Shown here in pieces: positions 21,592 to 31,600 of a DNA stretch of 64,000 nucleotides. The translations under genes were made by a program, and so were the position numbers. Source of the stretch: Azorinus chamasolen (taxonomy: Eukaryota > Mollusca > Bivalvia > Cardiida > Solecurtidae); the NCBI GenBank assembly GCA_963576725.1, contig OY755237.1, positions 59,139,873 to 59,203,872 of the forward strand, read 5' to 3'. Below the pieces are notes generated by a model. The model had not been told where the DNA came from and searched no databases. It was given only the letters and a program-made list of their open reading frames with translations. Every line of letters starts with the position of its first letter. Position 1 is the stretch's first letter.

Positions 21592-21970
21592 ACTTTCATG
21601 AAACATCACATGTTATCAATTTCAAAGAGCTACTATTAGGAGGTATCACATGTTATCAGTTTCAAAGAACTACTTTCATGACACATCAAATGTTATCAAT
21701 TCTAAAGATCTACTTTCACAAGACATCACATGTTATCAATTTCATATAAGGACTCACAAAGCATCACGTTATCAACTTCATACAGTACTTTCATGAGACA
21801 TCACATGTTATTAATTTCAAAGAACCGCTTTCACGAGGCATCACATCATCAATTTCAAATAGCTACTTTCATGAGACATTATTTTATGAATTTCAAAGAA
21901 CTACTTTCACAAGGGATCACATGTTATCAATTTCAAAGAGTTACTTTCACGAGATATCACATCTTTCACA
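21592..21970 (+). repeat. 41-base minisatellite
   Basis: About nine copies of a unit with CTACTTTCATGAGACATCAC and ATGTTATCAATTTCAAAGA. It also yields a spurious 83-codon frame. Confidence 0.85.
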
Positions 21971-22160
21971 TGTTAAGTTGATTTGGCGCTTTTTTTTATA
22001 TCCTTAAAGTAGATTGACATAGTAACAACTAGTGAAGGCCGTGAGTAGTTTGATCTTGGTCTGCACTATTTGCCTCAGTATGTCTACTTAGGGTGGATAA
22101 TTAGGGTATAAATCCAGACTATTTGCAGAGAAAGAGACATACATGTATATATATATATTT

Positions 22161-22383
22161 TCCCTTTCCTTCATATAAACGTGTTTTCATGCATTTGCAA
22201 ACAGAGTAGACCAAGATCAGATGGCTCCTATGGGAGCTGTCTGATCAGGGTCTGCTCTGTTTGCTGGTGGAATTTAAAAATGTTCCTTCACTAAAATGAC
22301 TACAATGTTCCACTTTCCATATTTCATTATAACTATTTTGTCCATGAATATTTGAAATTTGGAATAAATATAGCCCCATAGAT
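22161..22383 (+). mobile_element. TTAA-1 MITE, ends decayed
   Basis: TTCCCTTTCCTTCATATAAA, then core GGCTCCTATGGGAGC and GAATAAATATAG; the right terminus is missing. Confidence 0.7.
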
Positions 22384-22506
22384 TCTAGTTACCCTAGTTT
22401 AGTGCTAAGTCCTTGGTATAAATAAACATATGTTTCAGTTCTGTTGTATATACATGTATGCTATAATAATACCTACATAGTGAATCGAAGTCTCTGCAAA
22501 TGTGAT

Positions 22507-22739
22507 TTTACTCCATGAATATCCATGTAAGAAATAATGACATCATAACTTTTAATTAGATTAATTGTTATAATACCACATGGACACATGAATGTTTGTC
22601 CATGACAGAAATTGTAGAATTATATCAGTATATTGTACCATAAGCAAACAGAGCAGACGTTGATCGGATGGCTCCTGCAGGAGCCAACTAATCTGGGTCT
22701 ACTCTGTTTACAAATGTGTGAAAAGGCATAGTTATGAAC
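22507..22739 (-). mobile_element. TTAA-1 MITE, ends decayed
   Basis: TTTTACTCCATGAATATCCA start, hairpin core GGCTCCTGCAGGAGCC, and GTGAAAAGGCATAGTTATG end. Confidence 0.7.
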
Positions 22740-23586
22740 TTATGACACATTATAGCTAAACTTAAGCACTTTTGAACACATATAATTATCCTGTGTGAAA
22801 AATGTGCTATATAAATGTGGTATAATAAATAATAATATTCTTCTATGAATCTGAGAAATTTGTAATAATCAAGTTTGCGAGAAGAATGTAGTCGCAAATA
22901 TGATCTTGGAAAATGAGGTCCTACAGTGGCCTGGTCAAACAGGGAATCACATTTGTTTTTGAAATCAAATCTGTTGTATTTTACATTGTATAAAATAAAG
23001 TGAGAGATATCGAATTATAATTCAGTACATAATTATACAGTTCCTGCTACTTACCTACCAAAGAAACTGACATAGCTCAAACACATGTATACAATAATTT
23101 ACAATGTATATTGACTATACGTGCAGAATGGCGATTTTTTATGTGGGTATCAACTTAGGTCCTGCATGAAGCAATCACCTGCTTTTATAGACTGCTATAA
23201 TAATAAATTATTAATACGCTTTAACATACAAACATGAGAAATCAAATCAAGTCATATTATTTTAAAATGAGACTACATGTTTGGCAATACTGCACAGTAG
23301 AAGTTAGTTTCTATCTGCCCATTATGTCCGTCGTACATGTAGTGTATCGCCAAGTGTGCCAGAATGTCCGTCACAATATCAAACCACTCCACAAGGACAT
23401 TGTAACAGAGGGAGTCGAGCTTCATACCTCACATGTGTACAACATTAGCATAAAGTGGACCCTGCATGGTGTTTCACATTCGGACCGTAAAGCATGTCCT
23501 GATTCCGATCAACCTCTTGGGTCCTCATTACTAGGACGAATCTGTTCTGAAATAATATCAGGTTTGGCGACATCTTTATTGTAAAG

Positions 23587-23836
23587 TTAACCCCTTACCT
23601 GATGAATATTCATGTAAGAAATATGGACACTATGAATGTTAATTAGATTACTTTTGTAAATGACATAAACACAGGAAAAAAATCGGCCGTGGTAGAAACA
23701 GTGGAATCTGGCCAATATATTCCAATAGGCAATCAGAGCAAACCCTGATCCTACAGTAGCCATACAATCTGGATCTACTCTGTTTGCAAAGATGTGAAAA
23801 GGGATGGCGTCTCTGACAGGTACACGTAAAGGGTAA
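23587..23836 (-). mobile_element. TTAA-1 MITE
   Basis: TTAACCCCTTACCTGATGAA to CACGTAAAGGGTAA; the hairpin centre is partly deleted (ATCCTACAGTAGCC). Confidence 0.7.
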
Positions 23837-23913
23837 AATTAAGACGATTAGGACTTCCTAGTTTCAGCTGTTGTCAAGTCAAAAGTTACATGAGTACCAA
23901 ATAGTCCGACATC

Positions 23914-24163
23914 TTAATCCTTAGCCCGCAACATATATTTTATGACTCTGCCCTCTTTGAATATTAATTAAGCAAATGTTACAAAACTATACATGATATG
24001 TTGAAATAATTTTCCCAGACAAAAGCATAGAGCATGAAGGCGTGGATTTTTTTATGACAAACGGTGCAGACCCAGATGAGAGAGCTCCTATAGGAGCTCT
24101 CTCATCAGGGGCTTCACTGTTTGCAAATACACCTGTAGTTGTGACTGGCAGGCTATTGGTTAA
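23914..24163 (+). mobile_element. TTAA-5-related MITE
   Basis: TTAATCCTTAGCCCGC at left, perfect hairpin AGAGAGCTCCTATAGGAGCT, right end GCAGGCTATTGGTTAA. Family assignment is by the CAGATGAGAG arm. Confidence 0.55.
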
Positions 24164-24174
24164 TGTTGGGGAAA

Positions 24175-24374
24175 TACAGTAAATACCTCTAAACCAGAAT
24201 TGTAATAAAGAAAAAATTAGATCTTTCTTGCTGATGGCTGCTTAATGCAAAGTGAACTCCAAGCAGAAAGCCCCCAAGGCATGACATTCACCCTGCATTA
24301 ATCCGTCACCTGTCTGAAAGATCGGCAGTGATACTTCTAGTTTGAATGTATGGTTTAAAGGGGTTTTACTGTAT
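24175..24374. mobile_element. TA-4 MITE
   Basis: CAGTAAATACCTCTAAACCA to AAAGGGGTTTTACTG with TA at both sides; the central hairpin is decayed (AAGCCCCCAAGG). Confidence 0.75.
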
Positions 24375-24866
24375 GGGAAAATAGCATTCTGAAAAAAACA
24401 CACAAAAAAACAAACATTCTGACACATTGAAATAAAGTTTCTCCCAACCAATTAATTTTTCAAAAGCGTAAGTGGAGTGCCCAAACAGATTACACCCTTA
24501 TGACCTTACGAGACGCTGAATTATTGGACATCTCATCCGGACGCAAACTGTTTGCAAACGTAACCAAAATGTTCGCTTGTTGCAGCAAGTCGATTACAGA
24601 AGCAGTCTGGGTCTACTCTGTTTGCAAATGAGTAAATAAGTCTCATTATCAGGGCAAACATTAATTAAATATTTGCATGCTATCTGTATATTCTTATGAA
24701 AACAACTTAAAATCATATAAATGCATGCAGTCACAACTTTTGCATACCTTTGATGAGTTTTTCAACTTCGATTTTGACAAGGAAGGACTTAACGATTATG
24801 TTTTCAGATGGTGTACATTAGCGAAATTACCTCTTTGTAATCGTCCTTGTCGATATTCAGTCCGTG

Positions 24867-24930
24867 TTAACCCTTCCCCAGTTCTGTATTTATTCCAAAG
24901 TTTAATACCTACTGAATATTCATTAACAAA
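24867..24930 (-). mobile_element. TTAA-1 MITE end, cut by tandem-repeat element
   Basis: TTAACCCTTCCCCAGTTCTG through CTACTGAATATTCATTAACA, then the sequence switches to the CAAGATGTG terminus of the array. The remainder of the MITE is not found beyond the array. Confidence 0.55.
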
Positions 24931-26830
24931 CAAGATGTGTTTGTGAAACACTATGCCCCCCTCGATATGATATTTGACCCTGAAGGATGACCTTGATCTT
25001 GATATGTCACTCCTCAAACTGTGCAGCTTCATGGGGTACACATGCATACCAAATATCAAGTCTGTATCTCTAATGGTTCAAAAGTTATGGCCAATGTTAA
25101 AAGTTGGTAACCTTTGACCATGAAGGATGACCTTGACCTTGACATGTCACCCCTCAAACTGTGCAGCTTCATGAGATACACATGCATACCAGTATCAAGG
25201 CTGTATATCTACTGGTTCAAACGTTGTGGTCAATGTTAATGACCTTTGACCTTCAAAGATGACCTTGACATGTCACCCCTCAAACTGTGCAGCCAAATGA
25301 GAAACACATGTATATCAACTATCAAGTCTGTATCTCTACTGGTTCAAAAGTTATGACCAATGTTAAAGTCGGTGACCTTTGACCCTGAAAGATGACCTTG
25401 ACCTTGACATATCACACCCAAACTGTGCAGCTTCATGAGATACACATGTATACCAAATGTCAAGTCTGTATCTCTACTGGTTCAAAAGTTATGGCCAATG
25501 TTAAAGTCGGTGTCTTTTGACCCTGAAAGATGACCTTGACCTTGACATGTCACCCCAAACTGTGCAGCTTCATGAGATACACATGCATACCAAATGTCAA
25601 GTCTGTATCTACAGGTTCAAAAGTTATGGCCAATGTTAAAGTCGGTGACCTTTGACCCTAAAAGATGACCCTTACCTTAACATGTTGCCCCTCAAAATGT
25701 GCAGCTTCATGAGATACACATGCATACCAAATATCAAGACTATCTCTATTGGTTCAAAAGTTATGGCCAATTTGAAGTTGGTGACCTTTGACCCTGAAGG
25801 ATGACCTTGATTTGTCACCACTCAAACTGTGCAGCTTCATGAGATACACAAGCATGCCAAATATCAAGTCTCTATCTGTACTGATTCAAAAGTTATGGCC
25901 AATGTTAAAGTCGGTGATTTGACCCATATGTTTGACCTCTGGCCTTTAAGGGTGACCTTGACCTTGACATGTCACACCTCAAAATGTGCGGCTTTATGAG
26001 ATACATATGCATGCCAAATATCAAGTCACTATCTGTACTGGCTCAAAGTTATGACCAATGTTAAAGTTACAGACAAACAAACAGACAATTTGACCTTTGA
26101 CCCTTAAGAATGACCTTGACATGTCACCCCTCAAAATGTGCAGCTTCATGAGATGCACAAACATGCCAAATATCAAGTCTCTATCTCTACTGGTCAAAAA
26201 GTCATGGCCAATGTTAAAGTCAGTGATTTGACCCATATATTTGACCTCTGACCTTGAAGGATGACATTGACCTTGACATGTCACCCCTCAAAATGTGCGG
26301 CTTTATGAGATACATATGCATGCCAAATATCAAGTCTCTATCTGTACAGGTCCAAAAGTTATGGCCAATGTTAAAGTCGGTGATTTGACCCATATATTTG
26401 ACCTCTGACCTTGAAGGATGACATTGACATTGAAATGTCACCCCTCAAATTGTGCGGCTTTATGAGATACATATGCATGCCAAATATCAAGTCTCTATCT
26501 GTACTGGTTCAAAAGTTATGACCAATGTTAAGGTTGCGTTAAAGTTACAGCCAAAAAACAGACAATTTGACCTTTGACCCTGAAGGATGACCTTAACCTT
26601 GACATGTCACCCCTCAAAATGTGCAGCTTCATGAGATACACAAGCATGCCAAACATCAAGTCTCTATCTCTACTGGTCCAAAAGTTATGGCCAATGTTAA
26701 AGTTGGTGATTTGACCCATATATTTGACCTCTGACCTTGAAGGATGACCTTGACCTTAACATGTCACCCCTCAAAATATGCGGCTTCATGAGATACATAT
26801 GCATGCCAAATATCAAGTCGCTATCTGATG
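24931..26830 (-). mobile_element. Tandem-repeat element, about 13 units, AGGTCA-rich
   Basis: Units of 126-156 bases contain TGACCTTGACCTTGACATGT, GTGCAGCTTCATGAGATAC and TTCAAAAGTTATGGCCAATG. The left edge AACAAGATGTGTTTGTGAAA, then CCCCCC, matches the complement of the right edge of the 44200-45602 element. Minus-strand frames across it are repeat artefacts. Confidence 0.75.
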
Positions 26831-26875
26831 ATGCAATATACCAAACATGTTCTAGTATTCGGTGTGCCTAATATA

Positions 26876-26960
26876 AGCAATGACGGGTTATGACCAGTTA
26901 TGACGGGTTACGACCGGTTACATGACGGATTGTGACCAGTAATGCCGAGTAATAACGGCA
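26876..26960. repeat. Short tandem repeat TGACGGGTTA
   Basis: About seven diverged 10-base units such as TGACGGGTTA, TGACCAGTTA and CGACCGGTTA. Confidence 0.7.
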
Positions 26961-27255
26961 TATAAAGATCAATTTAGTTATGTAGTAACATTTTCTATTG
27001 AAAAAATATATAAAAAGGAGTATATAGCGTATGTATTATTGTTTTTGGTTGGTAAATCGGGTCCCGGTCATTAGCCCCCTCAATCTTAAAGTAAAGATGC
27101 TGTATTTCCCCCTAGAGCAGACTCCTGAAAATATTTCGTGGGGTTGATTCTGTAGTACTATTTAACCTGATGCTAAAACATTTGGAGTTTGTTGATTTTA
27201 GTATTATTGTTTTTGTTTTTGTTGTTATTCGTATATCGGCCCTCCGTCGATCGAG

Positions 27256-27256
<1 letters not shown>

Positions 27257-27286
<30 letters not shown>

Positions 27287-27300
27287 ACACACACACGTCC
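27257..27300. repeat. Poly-C tract with CA tail
   Basis: Some 37 consecutive C bases, then CACACACAC. Length is likely to be unstable in the assembly. Confidence 0.9.
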
Positions 27301-27439
27301 GAAAGTAAAGATGCTTAAAAGATCTAGTATGTGAATCAGTTCTATAAATATTTTTGAAGTTCTCTACGACCAAAAAAAACCCTTGTTGCATGTATTTAAA
27401 AAATATTGTTGTTGATAAGAGTCGGTCGTGTAAATATCG

Positions 27440-27650
27440 GCGTGCAGACGGTCGGATGGACGGACGGACGGGCATACAGACAGACACACAGACATACACA
27501 CAGACACACAGACAAACAGACACACAGACACAGAAACAGACACACGGACGCACAGACAGACACACAGACATACACACAGACAGACACAGAGACACAGAAA
27601 CAGACACACAGACACACGGACACACAGACAGACACACAACCATACAGATG
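27440..27650. repeat. CAGA/CACA microsatellite
   Basis: Mixed CAGA, CACA and GGAC short units over about 200 bases. Long low-complexity frames on both strands here are artefacts. Confidence 0.9.
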
Positions 27651-27804
27651 GTGTATGTTACACAGAATTACCAGCGGATCCTGTGTTATTGAAACATTGC
27701 GTTAATAAAATATCCATCTGCTATGACCAGAAAGTTATCTCTTATGTTGTTTTATATAATGCTTCCATTCACCAGTTCAGATTAATAAAGCAATACCTGT
27801 GCCG

Positions 27805-28112
27805 ATAAATTCAGGTCACACCCCTTAGAGGTTTAATTTGTCAATTAGTCAGTCGGTCAAATATGCAATTATTCAGCCTGTCAGGTTCTTAAGAGACACT
27901 TATTAGCTCATATTTAAAGCATTGCATTTATAAAGAACTACTTCTTACTGTATGTACTACGACCTCCGGAAACAATTCCTCACCGGGGTCACACCATTAC
28001 CGTCGTGCAATGTGGTATTGTTTGTATCGTATGTACAGCAAGTTGCCAACACTCCATTGACCGGATGACTAATTGACAAATTAAACCTCTAAGGGGCGTG
28101 ACCTGAATTTAT
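27805..28112. mobile_element. TIR element upstream of RABL2
   Basis: ATAAATTCAGGTCACRCCCC plus TTAGAGGTTTAATTTGTCAA is repeated inverted at the right end, giving terminal inverted repeats of about 50 bases around a 200-base interior without coding capacity. It ends 460 bases before the RABL2 start codon. Confidence 0.8.
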
Positions 28113-28370
28113 GTAGAATATACGAAATTTCAGCTTTGTCTCAAAACGCCCTAAGCTTTATTTTTTTCGACTCCAAATGTTACAAAACGTCAATTTAGGG
28201 ACATTTTAACTTATTTTAGACATATTTCATGAGCATAACGCCTGTGGTCTATGACATACACTTGACGCGACGATACATTGCCGATTTTCCAACTGACCAA
28301 AATATATGCGATAAGCTATATGCTAGAAATAATTAATATTAAACATGGTCAAAACTTCGATTTAAAAATG

Positions 28371-28462
28371 TGAGGCCGGTTTACAAAAAACAATTCATTT
28401 GAGGCCGGTTTAACTTTTGGAGGCCGGTTTGACCTGGGGTCGGTTTGACGTGAGGACGGTTT
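28371..28462 (+). promoter_or_regulatory. GAGGCCGGTTT repeat cluster before RABL2
   Basis: GAGGCCGGTTT occurs at 28372, 28400 and 28420, with variants GGGTCGGTTT near 28437 and GAGGACGGTTT at 28452. Spacing shrinks from 28 to 15 bases. It lies 110-200 bases before the ATG, a plausible promoter region, but function is inference; no TATA box or convincing X-box is seen. Confidence 0.4.
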
Positions 28463-28573
28463 ATTGTAAAGCTTTTTTCATAAAACTTTGTAAATTACGA
28501 ACACCGACGGAAACTAAGGAAGCCTTCCCAGAATTGCAAGTTTGTACATACTTTTAACAACACAAAATACGAA

Positions 28574-28674
28574 ATGGCGAAAAATGCTGAACCAGATTAC
28601 GATAAAGTTGGAGACGAGGGGGAGATCAAAGTTAAAATTATCTGTCTTGGAGACAGTGCAGTTGGGAAATCGAA
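28574..28674 (+). CDS. RABL2: RABL2 exon 1: start and P-loop
   Basis: Encodes MAKNAEPDYDKVGDEGEIKV, then KIICLGDSAVGKS, and splits the next lysine codon (phase 2) at GTGAGT. The N-terminal 18 residues are acidic and variable in the family. Confidence 0.94.
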
Positions 28675-31600
28675 GTGAGTATTGATAGAAGAATGAACCA
28701 ACTTAGAGAATTTTTGTTCCACGGAATACCAGAAACACGAGAAATTACATTTACCTTGGAACATGTAGCAACACCATGCCCTGTCACTTCTGTTCTCAAG
28801 ACTTGGTTTATTTTAAAGAAGATGATAAATCTATTCTATGACTGCTGTAATTAGTAGGCATCATGATTTTAAGCAAGTTTTCTCTAAGGAAAAAACCCTC
28901 TTTGGAAGTCCTACAATAAATCATCATGTTTCTTTAGAAAGAGTATTCTTGTGGGGACTATTTCACTATATCGATAGGCTTTGAAAACTTTTGTAACACC
29001 AGAGCAGGATAAAAACCTGTATTTATTTGATTTTTTCTTCAATTTCATGTGTTCCCCTGCTTCATGTTTGGGGGCGGCCCCCAAACTGCCGCCTTTACGA
29101 AGGCAATCGGCCGATTCGAATTGAAATGATGGTGGTCATTGTTGTGTATGCACATATATGCACAGTACTCATATTAGGACTGCAACGGTTCACCGAATTT
29201 CGATTATTTTCGGTTCATTTGTCTCGAATCGATTTTCGGTTTGGCGCCGCAAATTTCAGTTTGGTGCGTCGATGTATGGTGAGTTGGACTCAGTGCTCCA
29301 GATAAGGTGCGTACGTGTATATTTACGCATATTTTTTTTTAAAAAAAAAAGCATTTGAAACTGAAATCATGCATACTGATACGCATTGTCTCCGCCGAAT
29401 CTGAAGATCGTCAACAGAGGCTTGCACTGGCGTACTTACCCGAGAAATTCCGATTATATGCATTTCGCACCCTCCCTCGTACCATTCCGGTGAGTCGTGG
29501 CCGATTCCCTGTTATCTACATAAAAATTAATGTGGTAGGGTACCGTAACCGGTCGCGTTTTTGCGGAAAAGATGAGAAGGGGTTAGGACCGAGAATAGTC
29601 ACATTGCAAGCTTCTGATTGACATAAAAAAATCTGGCGTTGGTCGACAGAAGAAAAGATTCAGTGTTGAAAAACACCAAATTTATTCAATTATTTCAAAA
29701 GACGAGATGCAAAGGCGAGATCGCAATCAATTGTGAGGTCAATAATTAACTCTCTTATTGAAAATGTAACGGCTGAAGACGAAAAAGAGGGCCAAAAAAA
29801 GGCGACTAGAAAACACACTCCTATAGATCTAGCAGTACTTTAACGGATGTATACATGAGTAAAATTGAGTTAGGTAATGGATACGTTACCAGTAAATGAG
29901 AATTCTGTTAAGTTTTTTAATCAAGTTCTTTACCTTATACCCGAACCGAATAATCGAAACCGAGAGGGTTATAATCAAAACCGAACCGAATCGAGAAGTA
30001 CCTGAATCATTGCAGCCCTAACACACATCGGTATAGTGCAGTCTTATGTTGTTGAAAAAGACATATTATATATATATTATACAGCAGTCATGATTTAATC
30101 TTTGCCTTGATTTACCTTGATCCATGATGGCCATAATATATTATGTGAGCTGTGCCCATTGCAGCCCAATTTAATCCTTTCCCTCATACACACGTGTTTT
30201 CACGCATCTGCAAACAGAGTAGACCCAGATCAGACGGCTCCTAGAGGAGCCGTCTGATCAGGGTCTACTCTGTTTGCTAATGGAATTTGATAGATCTGTT
30301 TCTTTAGTTTCTAAAATGGCTACAACGCTCCACCTTCTATATTTCATTAACTATTTTGACAATGAGTATTCAATAGGTATTGAAAATTGGAGTAAACATA
30401 GAACAGGGAAAGGGTTATGTGTCGTGCATGGAATGGATGCAATTGTTGATAGCACACGTTCTAGCAAATCTCAAATTTATTAGGTTTCACTTTCCACTCA
30501 AGGTTTATATACTCTTGAAAATGTTGACTGATCTGGACTCTGGGACTGTGTTGCTGGATAAGGCATTCCAGGCGTTTCCTACTCCGTTTGAAAATCTATT
30601 CTAACCCAACCTGCCTCGTGTATGGCTTTTGCTTAATTTGAAATTGTGGCCCCTACAGACATTTATACATGTCATATTTATGTTTTCTAAGGAAATGTTG
30701 TCATACTCCTGCATGATTTTAAAAAGTTGGATAATATACGCCAGATCTCGTCAATAGTGAAGAGTTGGAATCCCTAGAGTTCTGAGCCTATCCTCATATG
30801 TCTTGTTTTTAGTCCTGTATTAAACCATTTTAGTTGCTCTGCGCTGAACATTTTCAACAGTCAGGTGCAGAATTTGGTAAAATACTGCTTTGTATGACTG
30901 AAAAGAAATCTTACATTCTCAAATTGGTGTACGCTGGTCTAGTAGTAACGCACTTGACTATCAATCCGGAGGTCCAGGGTTCAAATCCCGATCCCTCCCG
31001 GAAATTTCAGAGACGCTTTTCAGTGTCTCCCACCGCACCGCACCTCCTCTCCACCCAGGGGTTAAAATGGGTACCTGTGAGGGCCACTAGCCGGTACTGC
31101 GGCTTCATGATTGCACCATATGTTAGCAGTGCTCAATATTGTAGACGAATGACTCAATGACCAGGGAAGTAAATGTACAGTCGACTGAGCGATCATTCGG
31201 ACTGAAAGTAGATTATAACTAGGTACTTTACTTTTCAATCTCTAAAACTGGTGAAGATACAACCAACATTCAGATGAAGAAAGTATCACAATTTCTAATA
31301 TACAGTGATCACATGTTCAAGTTGTGATCCTCATGTGTTACAGAACTTATAATAGTTCTTTTGTACATGGTTAGTCTAATCCTAGAATGTATGATTTCTG
31401 CATTTCAATTTGTAGTTATTGTTGCAAAGTTGAATACTGTTTACCTTAAAAGAGACATTCTTTTAATGCCTTTGCAAATAGTTTAGACCAAGATCAGGGT
31501 TGGCTCTGTTTGCTTTTAAAATAAATTTTCACCTGTTCTTAAATCAAGCATATTCATTACATAGCTGGGTAGAGATTGTGGTGAAAGAGTTGATAGGCTT

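Noticed and set aside
23234..23584. 116-codon open frame on the + strand
   Set aside because: No recognisable domain, no flanking splice signals of note, and codon content looks like noncoding sequence; treated as chance.
25000..26720. Minus-strand frames of 60-90 codons with repeated MGQITDFNIGH-like segments
   Set aside because: They are repeated translations of the tandem units, not a repeat protein; frame is lost in several units.
27173..27705. Overlapping long frames on both strands, rich in Cys-Val-Ser or His-Thr-Gln
   Set aside because: They are translations of a CAGA/CACA microsatellite and a poly-C tract.
30925..31010. Functional tRNA gene
   Set aside because: A and B boxes are present but acceptor and anticodon stems do not pair; it is a SINE head.
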